From Pedobacter riviphilus (lineage in GTDB: Bacteria > Bacteroidota > Bacteroidia > Sphingobacteriales > Sphingobacteriaceae), in contig NZ_CP061171.1 in NCBI RefSeq assembly GCF_014692875.1, positions 3,100,001-3,164,000 of the forward strand: a DNA stretch of 64,000 nt. The letters are read 5' to 3'. The translations under genes were made by a program, and so were the position numbers. Of the stretch, positions 52,823 to 60,838 are shown piece by piece. Each line of letters begins with the position of its first letter. Positions within the stretch are counted from its first letter, which is position 1. The notes under the pieces were generated by a model. It was not told where the DNA came from and ran no database searches. It was given only the letters and a program-made list of their open reading frames with translations.

Positions 52823-53558
52823 AGTGAGATTACGTTTATTTGTTTCTGTAATGGTGCTTTAATTTACCTATAGAATTAGATCTGCGGTTTCATTTTATAT
52901 ATCTGCTCTGATTCACAGCACATTCGTACTGGTACAGATAGGAAATCGGCTTGAACAGTTTGCTTGTTTTTCCGACACGTTAAGTATCAGATACTGAAAA
53001 TTACAGATAAATACTCTTATGATCAATACCTAATTTTGAGTACTTATTACCTTTGACTATGATGGATTGTTTATCTTTTTTGAAGCTACACGAAAGTCAG
53101 TGTATGAAACCTGAATATCAAACGAATCCAAATGATTTTATGGCTGGTATTGATAAGACAGAAAACTAAATGATCTAAAAGACTAGCACGTTTGTTCTGC
53201 GCCCTTGTTTTTTCTGAAAATAGCGGAAAAGGTAATTCTTTCTTCATAAAAGAATGATGGATGATTTGCATTTATTTAATTAGCCATGGGTTGATGTTTA
53301 CCCAGGTGATTCAAAATTACCATTACAACCATCAACCAAACTGAAATTGGCGAATTACTCCATTTTATTGCCATCTGCAATTGAATTTGATCATATTACC
53401 ACTTTAGAACACACACTAGTTGTCTTTTTTTCATTTTCATTTTATACTATCAAGACCTTATACCCTTTCAATAATTGAATAAATATCCATAGCTATGTTT
53501 TTTTATTAAATTAGAATATATATATATTCGATAACCAAATATCCATCCGAACGCGCTT
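52823..53558. other. Intergenic region between divergent genes
   Basis: About 736 bp of AT-rich DNA separate the RHS gene (minus) from the secreted-protein operon (plus) and should hold both promoters. An AT-repeat stretch (TATATATATATTCG) lies 20-35 bp before the ATG at 53559. No other gene was supported. Confidence 0.4.
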
Positions 53559-54062
53559 ATGAACTTGTCCAAAATTACATCTGTACTATTGCTAATTCTT
53601 GTGATGGCTTCGCCTAAACAGAAGCCCAAATCTTTTTTAAAAAAAAACGTTAAGGAAATAAATATAAATACTGTTGTAAATGGCGCCAGGTTTGTCGACT
53701 CTAAAAATCTTTATGACTCGGTAGTGTATGTCCCCCTAAAAACTACCCGGAATAATCTGATTGGCAAGATTGATCAACTGGGAATAACCGATAAATATTT
53801 TATAATACTGGGCCAGGCTTCAAAATCTATTTCAATCTATTTAAAGGATGGAAAGTTTAGCGCTTGTTTCATCAGCCATCTTCCAGCGGCCTATATTTTA
53901 AAATCTTATCAGCAAATAGCCAAGACAGAAAAACTTCCGCCCTTTACTGTGCAATCCCGCAGTTTATTCGAAGGCATCAGAAGCCTGGACAATCCGGTCT
54001 TGGTCAAACTTTATCCAAAAAAGTTCATTTTTCCTAAAAACTTTTCTGCTAAAGGGATATGA
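53559..54062 (+). CDS. Short secreted protein resembling the first blade of a 6-bladed beta-propeller family
   Basis: A 167-residue protein with a signal peptide (SVLLLILVMAS). The stretch DSVVYVPLKTTRNNLIGKID, then YFIILGQASKSISIYLKDGK, resembles the opening of the 6-bladed beta-propeller lipoproteins common in Bacteroidota, but only one blade's worth is present and the C-terminal third (AKTEKLPPFTVQSRS) is unlike a propeller. The stop codon overlaps the next start (ATGA at 54059), so the short length is probably genuine and the gene is translationally coupled. Function unknown. Confidence 0.6.
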   Translation: MNLSKITSVLLLILVMASPKQKPKSFLKKNVKEININTVVNGARFVDSKNLYDSVVYVPLKTTRNNLIGKIDQLGITDKYFIILGQASKSISIYLKDGKFSACFISHLPAAYILKSYQQIAKTEKLPPFTVQSRSLFEGIRSLDNPVLVKLYPKKFIFPKNFSAKGI

Positions 54063-55138
54063 AAAATCTTATATCCGGCAACCCTTGCTTGGTGAATAAG
54101 GTTTCACAACAGCAGTTAGTATTTATATTGATATTATTCCTATTTTCATTTCAGTTTAGTACTGTCTGCTCTCAGGTAACGTATAAGGGAACTGTGATCA
54201 GTGAAAATGAAAAGAAACCGCTTGCACTGGTAACGGTAAAACTTCAGCAGCAACAAAGAGATTCCATTTCAAACGAAAAAGGAATTTTCGAAATCCATGC
54301 CAACCAACAACGGGATACGCTGATCTTTAGCTGTATCGGCTACGATATCAAAAAGATACCTACAGTCAACTTTATAAATGGACAGACTGTACTGTTGAAA
54401 GAGGATAATTATACACTAAACGAAGTGCAGATCAGCGTGAAGAAACAATTCGAAGTTTTAGGTAAATTTTCTTATGATGAGGTCAACTATAGCATTAAAA
54501 ACGAAAACCAGGAGCTATTCGTTTCCTCACCACGGCCCATTGCAAAATTGTTTGAGACGACGGCAAGTGATTTTAAACTGGAGTATATTACTCTTGGCCG
54601 TTTTGTGCAAAAACATTCTCCTCCATCCAAACCGCTTTTTTCACCAAATGGCCGTACTACTTTATTTCCGCTTAACGATGAACTTTATTTTAATAGGAAT
54701 AAACACCTCGATACATCGAAGGTTAATATTTATATAACAGGCGTAGATTCTATAACCCGTGGACCCGACACATTGCTCTACTACAAAAAGATAGAAGTAA
54801 TATTGAACAGTTATCAGACCTTGAACCAGATCGATCTGCGGAAGCTGAACATCCGTCCTCCCGGTTCAAGGTTTTTTGTTATTATAGAATGGCTTTATGA
54901 ACTCCAGAACCAGACCTACAAAATCGGCCATAAAATGGTGACCGACAATCTTCAGAACGTTTTTATCCCCCAATATACCATTGGCTATGAACCTTTTATT
55001 GCGCTATATCCACAATCTGCCGATAAAACAAGTAATCGCTTTATCAAACAAGACGGAAAGTGGTATGCGCTGGATAAACCTGCAGGAGATGCTTCAAGGG
55101 AAATCGCACTGTCCATAAATATCTCATACTACAAATGA
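54059..55138 (+). CDS. Secreted protein with carboxypeptidase-regulatory-like domain
   Basis: A 359-residue protein with a hydrophobic leader (FILILFLFSFQFSTVCSQ). Residues 40-130 form a carboxypeptidase-D-regulatory-like beta-sandwich (YKGTVISENEKKPLALVTVK, FSCIGYDIKKIP, YTLNEVQISVKKQ). The remainder is a beta-rich domain with SRFFVIIEWLYEL, GYEPFIALYPQ and GKWYALDKPAG. It has no TonB plug or barrel, so it is not a receptor. The C-terminal domain closely parallels that of the next gene. Coupled to both neighbours by ATGA overlaps. Role unknown; surface or periplasmic structural function is plausible. Confidence 0.7.
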   Translation: MKNLISGNPCLVNKVSQQQLVFILILFLFSFQFSTVCSQVTYKGTVISENEKKPLALVTVKLQQQQRDSISNEKGIFEIHANQQRDTLIFSCIGYDIKKIPTVNFINGQTVLLKEDNYTLNEVQISVKKQFEVLGKFSYDEVNYSIKNENQELFVSSPRPIAKLFETTASDFKLEYITLGRFVQKHSPPSKPLFSPNGRTTLFPLNDELYFNRNKHLDTSKVNIYITGVDSITRGPDTLLYYKKIEVILNSYQTLNQIDLRKLNIRPPGSRFFVIIEWLYELQNQTYKIGHKMVTDNLQNVFIPQYTIGYEPFIALYPQSADKTSNRFIKQDGKWYALDKPAGDASREIALSINISYYK

Positions 55139-56130
55139 AAATGCTTAAATACCTGATTCTGTTCTGTGCTTATGCGTTGTTTGGGCAGATACCAACGTTA
55201 CAAGGGCAAGAAATCAACCGTGTTACGATTTTAATCACCGACAGTACGACTAAAAAACCTATAATCGGCGCTCTGGTGTCCTGTAAAGCCAGACAGACCT
55301 ATACCATGGCCGATAAAGTGGGAAAAGTGGATCTGATAGCTACCAGAACCGATTCGATTTACGTCGAGATGCAAAACTACTTATCAAAAAAAATCACGAT
55401 AAAAGATGCGGAAAATGGAAGGGTTCAACTGGTCCAAAAAAAGGCAATAGCAAGCGGTTTTAAACAGATCAAAAGCATTAAAAAATTAACGCTTAACGAA
55501 TTTAACATCGCCAATGTGAAGCACTATGTGTATTTTCCAGATCCGTTTAACCCTTTGCCATACCAACAGGTGGCTCAACGTTTATATAATCCGGCAGAAC
55601 GTTATATGTTGGAAAAAATTTCTGTTGCCCAGCTCTTGTTCGACGTTAAGCTAGCAGTTTCTGAGAATAACCGTCTTGTTTTCACTTACAACTATAGAGA
55701 TGGCGATTCTCCTGGCGGAGATAACAGCAGACTTTACAAGTATGAGGATTTGCAAAATACTACTTTTAGGGTCAGGGTCTATCGTGCCGATGCTGCTGGT
55801 TTTCCCGCTGAAGATCTATGCAATGAGGAAATCAATATAACTGCGGAAAACTCAGAAAAAATCGTGGCGAACCTTTCAAAATATAAAATTATCATACCAA
55901 AGGGCGACTTCTTTGTCGCCATACAATGGTTGCCTAACATAGATAATGCAAGTCAGATCGCATACAGTACGTTTTCTTCAACCAAACTAACCGGTTTCAA
56001 ACCTTATGTAGGTGTCGAACCAATCAAGGGTAAAGACGTTACATTTTTTGTGAAAGATTATTCAGGAAATTGGAAAATAAGTCCGGATAAAGTAAAATTG
56101 GCCATAGCTATTACAGGCAGCACAGAATAG
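55135..56130 (+). CDS. Secreted paralogue of the preceding protein
   Basis: A 331-residue protein with a signal peptide (LFCAYALFGQIPTLQGQ). It starts with a regulatory-like beta-sandwich (VTILITDSTTKKPIIGALVS). The C-terminal half (FRVRVYRADAAGFPAEDL, then GDFFVAIQWLPNI, GFKPYVGVEPI, GNWKISPDKVKLAIAITGS) aligns in order with the matching parts of the upstream gene product, so the two are paralogues. Third gene of the coupled operon. Function unknown. Confidence 0.7.
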   Translation: MKMLKYLILFCAYALFGQIPTLQGQEINRVTILITDSTTKKPIIGALVSCKARQTYTMADKVGKVDLIATRTDSIYVEMQNYLSKKITIKDAENGRVQLVQKKAIASGFKQIKSIKKLTLNEFNIANVKHYVYFPDPFNPLPYQQVAQRLYNPAERYMLEKISVAQLLFDVKLAVSENNRLVFTYNYRDGDSPGGDNSRLYKYEDLQNTTFRVRVYRADAAGFPAEDLCNEEINITAENSEKIVANLSKYKIIIPKGDFFVAIQWLPNIDNASQIAYSTFSSTKLTGFKPYVGVEPIKGKDVTFFVKDYSGNWKISPDKVKLAIAITGSTE

Positions 56131-56177
56131 GCGCTATAGAAAACTACCCGATGTTAACCGTCAATAAATTGACCATT

Positions 56178-56306
56178 ATGAAAAGAAAAAATTTAATCAA
56201 AGGTACATTGATCCTCTTTGCACTAGCAGGCGGTGGAGTCCAAATTAATCTCCAGACTGAAGAGATAATCCAGAGGCATTTTTTTGGCATCAAAAATACT
56301 TGTTAA
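56178..56306 (+). CDS. Possible truncated leader-type small ORF
   Basis: A 42-codon frame begins MKRKNLIKGTLILFALAGGG, which resembles the leader of small secreted Bacteroidota peptides of the NVEALA kind that often sit beside propeller lipoproteins. From about codon 17 the sequence is the antisense of the decayed AbiEii-type gene on the other strand, so the natural C-terminus was probably lost at that junction. The encoded product may not exist. Confidence 0.3.
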   Translation: MKRKNLIKGTLILFALAGGGVQINLQTEEIIQRHFFGIKNTC

Positions 56307-56663
56307 GATGCCCAAATCCTCAACGGAATCAAACTTGAGGCTGAATGAAGATACTAGGTTGTGAATATCATAAAAATCTCTAGCCCTAGACTTCTAGGTC
56401 AGACTAAACGCAATATCTCTATAAGAAGGATTTTGCTAACAATGCGCCCTATATTTCTCAAGAGCCAGCATCTCAGGAGAATAAACATAGACAATAGTCC
56501 CATCAAAATCCTTTGCCATCGAAAAATCAATATCGATACTAGATCGGCTAGACAGATCATATAAAAGATTAATTTTATTGGGTGTTGGATGTTGGTCCCC
56601 TTTCGGGATGTCACTCTGATGGAGCACGACCCCTTCTAGTAAGAGATTTTTAATTATCGACTT
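56223..56663 (-). pseudogene. Decayed AbiEii/AbiGii-type nucleotidyltransferase toxin gene
   Basis: Reading the minus strand from 56663, one frame gives NLLLEGVVLHQSD, IDIDFSMAKDFDGTIVYVYS, PEMLALEKYRAHC, a TAG, QNPSYRDIAFSLT, a second TAG, KSRARDFYDIHNLVSSF and FDSVEDLGILTSIFDAKKMP. The pattern (expression of PEMLA-EK-RA, then NPSYRDI and KSRARDFYDIH) is that of the AbiEii toxin family, whose members are nucleotidyltransferases of toxin-antitoxin and abortive-infection systems. The two in-frame stops and missing N-terminal third mean the gene is dead. No antitoxin partner is visible. Unlike the frameshifts elsewhere, this decay cannot be repaired by one inserted base. Confidence 0.65.
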
Positions 56664-56753
56664 TTAAAATCTGAAATTATTTTCTCGACTCATTTCTAGG
56701 AATCTTCAACTCCGCAATCCGCTTCAAATCCTCCATAAAAAAGTTCGTTAACG

Positions 56754-56830
56754 ATCTCGTTGGGAGCACCTCACCAGCCAATCAGTTTTAGGCTTGGTTG
56801 TCTCATTTTTTATTTTACGCAACCCGCTAT
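56754..56830 (+). repeat. Direct repeat copy 3, carrying the tRNA-Arg 3' end
   Basis: The first 20 bases (TCTCGT-GGGAGCACCTCAC with one mismatch) match the 3' terminus of the tRNA-Arg gene at 10581-10600. They are followed by a diverged terminator-like stretch and the shared ATTTTTTATTTTACGCAAC block, with CTATTA a little further on. No tRNA body precedes it. This is what a residual right attachment site of a tRNA-targeted element would look like. Confidence 0.65.
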
Positions 56831-56901
56831 TATGCTATTAATTATTATTTACTCGATTACAATTGATGGATGGTGATAGTGTTTAGAGCTGATTATAAAA
56901 T

Positions 56902-56935
56902 AAATGCTCCCCTAGCTGGTTTAAAGGGAGCATTT
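56902..56935. terminator. Intrinsic terminator hairpin
   Basis: A 10-bp stem (AAATGCTCCC with GGGAGCATTT) around a 14-base loop lies just past the small minus-strand ORF and the XRE regulator, in the right place to end their transcript. Confidence 0.65.
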
Positions 56936-56941
56936 AAATAT

Positions 56942-57013
56942 TCAGGTAAATAACCGTTTTCTCATTAACCAGCAAGCCAGGCCCAGTACCGCTACCAGCC
57001 CGATGTACAACAT
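56942..57013 (-). CDS. Possible 23-residue membrane peptide
   Basis: Directly downstream of the XRE gene a frame encodes a single hydrophobic span (MLYIGLVAVLGLACWLMRK) with a basic tail. The frame is also open for several codons upstream of the ATG. It could be a small membrane protein translated with the regulator, or a remnant. No ribosome site supports it. Confidence 0.25.
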   Translation of the reverse strand: MLYIGLVAVLGLACWLMRKRLFT

Positions 57014-57043
57014 AGCCAAACGCGGCTTTCTGCTTATATGTTA

Positions 57044-57310
57044 TTACTTCACGGATTGATCAAACCCGTCGCTGAAGAACTCAGCAAGGCTAATATCCAA
57101 TGCTGAAAGCACTTTGAGCAAAGATGAGAAATACAGATCTTCTCCATTTTCATATCGCCAGAGCTGGGTATGGTTAAGGTCATGTTTAAAGGCAAATTTT
57201 TCATAGTTCCGTTCCCCTTTAGCTTCCCTAAGGGAACGAATCCGTGCACCAAGCAATTTTAAAACTTCCTTTATATGCTCGCTCTCCTCTTCGTTTTTAG
57301 CTCTACTCAT
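57044..57310 (-). CDS. XRE-family helix-turn-helix regulator
   Basis: An 88-residue protein with one Cro/C1-type DNA-binding domain (about residues 17-78): IRSLREAKGERNYEKFAFK, HTQLWRYENGEDLYFSSLLK, ALDISLAEFF. The size is that of a bare domain with no ligand-binding part. It is divergent from the alpha-CTD-like gene at 57430, leaving a 119-bp shared promoter region that it may control. Genes of this kind often accompany integrated elements in Bacteroidota. Confidence 0.85.
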   Translation of the reverse strand: MSRAKNEEESEHIKEVLKLLGARIRSLREAKGERNYEKFAFKHDLNHTQLWRYENGEDLYFSSLLKVLSALDISLAEFFSDGFDQSVK

Positions 57311-57429
57311 AACGTAAAGTAAACCAAAATGATGCGCGAGAGGTACTTCTAAAAAGAAACATCATAACAGATACATCTTATTAGAAACAAATTTATTATC
57401 TTTATAAAGCTGCAGATATTAAAAAATAT

Positions 57430-57612
57430 ATGGAAAAGGAGGAATTATTACAGACCCCTATTAACAGGCTTGGTTTTAGTACTGAATTCTGTAAAGCTTG
57501 TGATTCAATGCATTTCAGCACATTGAAGGACATCACATCTCTTTTGCCTGAACGACTGATCAATAAAAAAGGGTTTAGCTATAGCTGGCTGGGGAACTCA
57601 GCGCATATTTAG
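57430..57612 (+). CDS. Small helix-hairpin-helix protein (RNA polymerase alpha-CTD-like), C-terminus frameshifted
   Basis: As read it has 60 residues: TPINRLGFSTEFCKACDSMH, then TLKDITSLLPERLINKKGFS and SWLGNSAHI. The pattern (a first helix, TL-DI, GFSYSWLGEL) is that of small Bacteroidota proteins related to the DNA-binding C-terminal domain of the RNA polymerase alpha subunit. Adding one G at the G run 57591-57594 changes the tail to WLGELSAYLDKRGLLHLLQRP and the stop to 57650, a much more typical ending of about 73 residues. The 3' end overlaps the convergent RteC-like gene. Function unknown, presumed regulatory. Confidence 0.6.
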   Translation: MEKEELLQTPINRLGFSTEFCKACDSMHFSTLKDITSLLPERLINKKGFSYSWLGNSAHI

Positions 57613-58743
57613 ATAAGAGAGGACTGTTGCATTTATTGCAACGGCCATAGGAAAAAAATTACGGTTGATCCGCAGGACCATACGCTGTAACAGGTCACGC
57701 ACACGTGCGGCAGTATGTTGGTCAATACTATAAAATTCTTTACTCAGGCTTCCAGGAGAAATAACAGCTTGTCTTTTACTTTGATAGTGACCAGCGAAAC
57801 CTTTAAAAATAAACTGAAGATTCTGAGTGGCGAAAACACTTTCTTCAAACAATAAACGGATTAGACAGGAAAGATGTGCAACAGACAATTCCAATGGTAT
57901 CTTAGGAATAGCAACTTCACTCCTCTTGCTCAAAGACTTTTCTGTTAGCAGAATTTCTTCCTGGAGCCAATCTCCCAACATAATTTTTAGAGATGGCCAT
58001 GAAATATTATAAGCTATGTGTTTCACTTCAGGAACAGATGCCACCGTAGCCTTTTGATTATGTAGATAGTTGATTTTGTCGTCTAAACAAATAAAAGCTT
58101 CCAATTCCTTACGGATCTTATTCTGTCGGTAAACTAAAAAAGCAAGGTGGTTAAAATTAGCGCTGGAAAGAAAAGAGATGAGATTGTTATCTGCCTTGTC
58201 CGAAAAGATATCAATCAAAAGCATTTGCTCAATAATATACTTAGAATAGGATATTTCCCGAAAAGAATACCGCCTGGAGTAATTGATCTCATTGAGTTCC
58301 TCTACCCATTTACAGACCGAAGTTTTCAGCTCAGCGCTTATTTGTGCTTTTTTAAGTTTACTTTTCAGCAGCCGAACATCCTCGCTCCATTGTTCAATTG
58401 AGCGTTGATGATAGGCTATAGGCGCCATAGCATCATTATTAAAATAGTTCGGAAAATATTGCTTTAAATGGTCAAGGAGGAATAAAGGGTCAGTAGTTTT
58501 TTTTGAAAGTTCAATATCTGCCATATTAAAAAGGGTATCCGAAATTTTCAGGATACCCTCAAGCTGATAATAAAAATAACGCCTTAAGCTTTTATCAGAA
58601 ATCTCCGAGAAAGCCATCATTTTCCATCCTTCAAAAAGCCGTTGGGATTTTGATTGGAAAGTCGATTCTACGATAATATCGTTACCTGAATTTCCCCATG
58701 TAGAGAACAGTTTCTCGATATCATGTAATTCATCTTTAAGCAT
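57598..58743 (-). CDS. RteC-like protein
   Basis: A 381-residue mostly helical cytoplasmic protein. The C-terminal third (IPLELSVAHLSCLIRLLFEE, then ISPGSLSKEFYSIDQHTAAR and VRDLLQRMVLRINRNF) resembles the C-terminal region of RteC, which regulates excision of Bacteroidota conjugative transposons. The N-terminal part (LHDIEKLFSTWGNSGN, LRRYFYYQLEGILKISDTLF) is less conserved. No other transfer genes are in the window, so it is either an orphan or has another job. Start at 58743 is the first ATG of the frame; the next gene upstream is the small peptide. Confidence 0.5.
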   Translation of the reverse strand: MLKDELHDIEKLFSTWGNSGNDIIVESTFQSKSQRLFEGWKMMAFSEISDKSLRRYFYYQLEGILKISDTLFNMADIELSKKTTDPLFLLDHLKQYFPNYFNNDAMAPIAYHQRSIEQWSEDVRLLKSKLKKAQISAELKTSVCKWVEELNEINYSRRYSFREISYSKYIIEQMLLIDIFSDKADNNLISFLSSANFNHLAFLVYRQNKIRKELEAFICLDDKINYLHNQKATVASVPEVKHIAYNISWPSLKIMLGDWLQEEILLTEKSLSKRSEVAIPKIPLELSVAHLSCLIRLLFEESVFATQNLQFIFKGFAGHYQSKRQAVISPGSLSKEFYSIDQHTAARVRDLLQRMVLRINRNFFPMAVAINATVLSYLNMR

Positions 58744-58773
58744 AAGATGTGATCAATTCCAATACCTTTGTAA

Positions 58774-58917
58774 CTAATTTTTTAACAAATGGGTACTGGT
58801 TATACTGATTGTAAGGCTAGTCGTATCGGTATCACGATTTTGCAGCTTGGCACCCATTGTCTTAAAGTTGCTCACTCTAATAGTTTTTTTCTCTGGAAGT
58901 TTAATTGAATTTTTCAT
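58774..58917 (-). CDS. Candidate RiPP precursor peptide (Ser/Thr-rich, Cys-free)
   Basis: A 47-residue peptide with no annotated domain. It has a Lys-rich leader-like N-terminus (MKNSIKLPEKKTIRVSNFKT), a short linker (MGAKLQNRD) and a tail in which nine of the last 19 residues are Ser or Thr (TDTTSLTISITSTHLLKN). There is no cysteine, so a classic lanthionine cannot form within the peptide. It lies 104 bp from a divergent LytS/LytTR pair, which is followed by the convergent LanB-type dehydratase gene. Size, composition and position match precursors of class I dehydratase clusters in Bacteroidota, where the leader is recognised by the dehydratase and tail Ser/Thr are dehydrated. The 5' region is AT-rich with no Shine-Dalgarno. 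Function is inferred, not shown. Confidence 0.65.
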   Translation of the reverse strand: MKNSIKLPEKKTIRVSNFKTMGAKLQNRDTDTTSLTISITSTHLLKN

Positions 58918-59021
58918 GATTTTATATTTTTTATATTAAATTAAGAGTTTGCGAAGTTGCAAGGATATTTATTACAGATTCGTAAAGTTTTGGAGTAAAA
59001 AAAGCTTTCATAGTACAGGAT

Positions 59022-60104
59022 ATGTTAAAACTAGTGGTAAAAAAGTTTAATAAAAATTTCTTGTTGGTACACATTATCTGCTGGGCTTCGTTCATCACCT
59101 ACGAACTGACAATGGTCTATATTGCCTTAGGTACCTTAGAAAGACCTTGGGTTTATATAGTATTTTATACGATTAATATTTCATTTTTTTATCTATTTGC
59201 CGCATTACTGAATTATGTTTTCAAAGAAAGGAAACCTCGGTATTTCAAAGGTATCCTGGGGTACATTTTGCTGTTTAGCATATACATGATAACTAAATCA
59301 GTTGCCGATTATCTGATTAATAGTTCGCCTGCAAATCATTCCAACACCATCCTTTATGTGGAAAGTTTCTTACAGCGAAATATCATGAGAGCATTATACT
59401 TCTCTATTTTGGCCATGTTTTATTCGTTGGCAGGTCGCATAGCTTTTTTCAAAAGACAGACGCTGGAGGCGGAAAAGCGTCAATTAATTATTGAAAAAGA
59501 AAAAGCAGAGTTAGAAAACCAGCTTACCAAATCCCGTAACGCCTATCTGCAACAACAGATTAACCCCCATATGCTCTTCAATGCGCTCAACTTTGTTTAC
59601 AACAGCGCCCAAAAATATTCCGATGATGCCGCTAATTGCATTTGGCTCCTTTCGGAGATCATGCGTTTCAGCCTGGAGGAAGCAGGTTCGGATGGAAAAA
59701 TTAAACTGGATAGAGAAGTTGAGCAGATTGAAAATCTCGTGGCCATTAACCGCTACCGGTTTAAAGAGCCGCTATATCTCAAGCTAGAAATGCATGGTGA
59801 TTTCAGTCGCTATAAAATAATTCCACTGATCTTGCTTACACTGACAGAAAACCTGTTCAAACATGGGAACTTGACCGAAGTTACCTCTCCGGCTGTACTG
59901 AAGTTAACCACAAACGAAACAGGACAACTAACCTTTTACAGCAGAAACTTAAAAAAATCAAAGAACGGACATCCGCGTCAGCGAAAAGCACTGGGTCTAC
60001 AAAACATCCGGCTTCGCATGGATTCATTTTACAAAGGCAATTACAAGCTGGAAATCAATGAGCCTGGCGAATTTTACGAACTCACTTTAACCCTTAAATT
60101 ATGA
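59022..60104 (+). CDS. LytS-type sensor histidine kinase
   Basis: A 360-residue membrane kinase of the His_kinase (LytS/YehU) class. Four hydrophobic spans occupy residues 10-135, followed by a coiled segment (140-175). The phospho-acceptor box is LQQQINPHMLFNALNFV (His183). The ATP-binding part has the N-box (TLTENLFKHGN, E276-N277) and a late glycine motif (ALGLQNIRLRMDSFY). It couples to the downstream LytTR regulator by an ATGA overlap. The stimulus is unknown; the neighbouring peptide and dehydratase genes suggest it may sense the peptide product or cell-envelope stress. Confidence 0.9.
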   Translation: MLKLVVKKFNKNFLLVHIICWASFITYELTMVYIALGTLERPWVYIVFYTINISFFYLFAALLNYVFKERKPRYFKGILGYILLFSIYMITKSVADYLINSSPANHSNTILYVESFLQRNIMRALYFSILAMFYSLAGRIAFFKRQTLEAEKRQLIIEKEKAELENQLTKSRNAYLQQQINPHMLFNALNFVYNSAQKYSDDAANCIWLLSEIMRFSLEEAGSDGKIKLDREVEQIENLVAINRYRFKEPLYLKLEMHGDFSRYKIIPLILLTLTENLFKHGNLTEVTSPAVLKLTTNETGQLTFYSRNLKKSKNGHPRQRKALGLQNIRLRMDSFYKGNYKLEINEPGEFYELTLTLKL

Positions 60105-60838
60105 GCTTAACCTGCTATATCATTGATGATGAATATCATTCAATTGAAGTACTCGCTAAGTACATCAATCAAACCCCAGGCCTGGAACTGGTTGGTAGCT
60201 CCACCAACCCGCTTTTAGCACTGGAAGAATTATGCACTATCCAAACTCCCGATATTGTTCTTTTAGATGTCGATATGCCACAGCTCAACGGCCTTGATGT
60301 GGCAGACCTTATCGGTTCAGCAAGCAACATTATTTTCACAACCTCCTACCGCGAGTACGCACCTGAAGCATTTGAAAAAGATGCAGTAGATTACCTGCTA
60401 AAGCCCATTAATTACGCCAGGTTTTTAAAGTCAGTTACCAGGGTGCGCTCAAACCTTACCAGTCAGGTAGATCAAATTGCTGCTAGCCCATTTTTTTTCG
60501 TCAAAAGCAACATTAAAGGAAAATTTAACCGGATCACCATCGCAGAGATCCGTTATATCGAAAATATTGGTAACTATATCATTATCCACATGAATGACGA
60601 AAAAGTAACCACTTACATCACTTTAGCGGAAGTCCTTTCCAAGTTGCCTGTTGAAGGTTTTTCCAGGATCCATCAGTCTTATATTGTCAACCATGCAGCT
60701 ATTCGTTCATTGGAATACGCCCAGGTAAGGCTAAGCGGAGGAGTGAGTGTTCCGATTGGAGGGACTTACCGCACCGCCTTCCGGGAAAAAATCCAGCCCG
60801 CTTTACTCATCAGTAAAAGAGACAAAAGTGATCACTAG
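60101..60838 (+). CDS. LytTR-family response regulator
   Basis: A 245-residue regulator. The receiver domain has acidic residues D9-D10, phospho-acceptor D56 in IVLLDVDMPQLNG, the Thr switch at FTTSY and K101 in YLLKPINYARF. A LytTR DNA-binding domain follows (about 130-240): FFFVKSNIKGKFNRITIAEI, RYIENIGNYIIIHM, FSRIHQSYIVNHAAI. Its start overlaps the kinase stop, and its own stop overlaps the end of the convergent dehydratase gene by 4 bp. Likely targets are promoters in this locus, but no repeated binding site was identified. Confidence 0.92.
   Translation: MSLTCYIIDDEYHSIEVLAKYINQTPGLELVGSSTNPLLALEELCTIQTPDIVLLDVDMPQLNGLDVADLIGSASNIIFTTSYREYAPEAFEKDAVDYLLKPINYARFLKSVTRVRSNLTSQVDQIAASPFFFVKSNIKGKFNRITIAEIRYIENIGNYIIIHMNDEKVTTYITLAEVLSKLPVEGFSRIHQSYIVNHAAIRSLEYAQVRLSGGVSVPIGGTYRTAFREKIQPALLISKRDKSDH

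Noticed and set aside
53086..53271. Minus-strand 61-codon frame between the RHS gene and the secreted operon
   Set aside because: Random-looking composition, no start context and no similarity to anything recognised.
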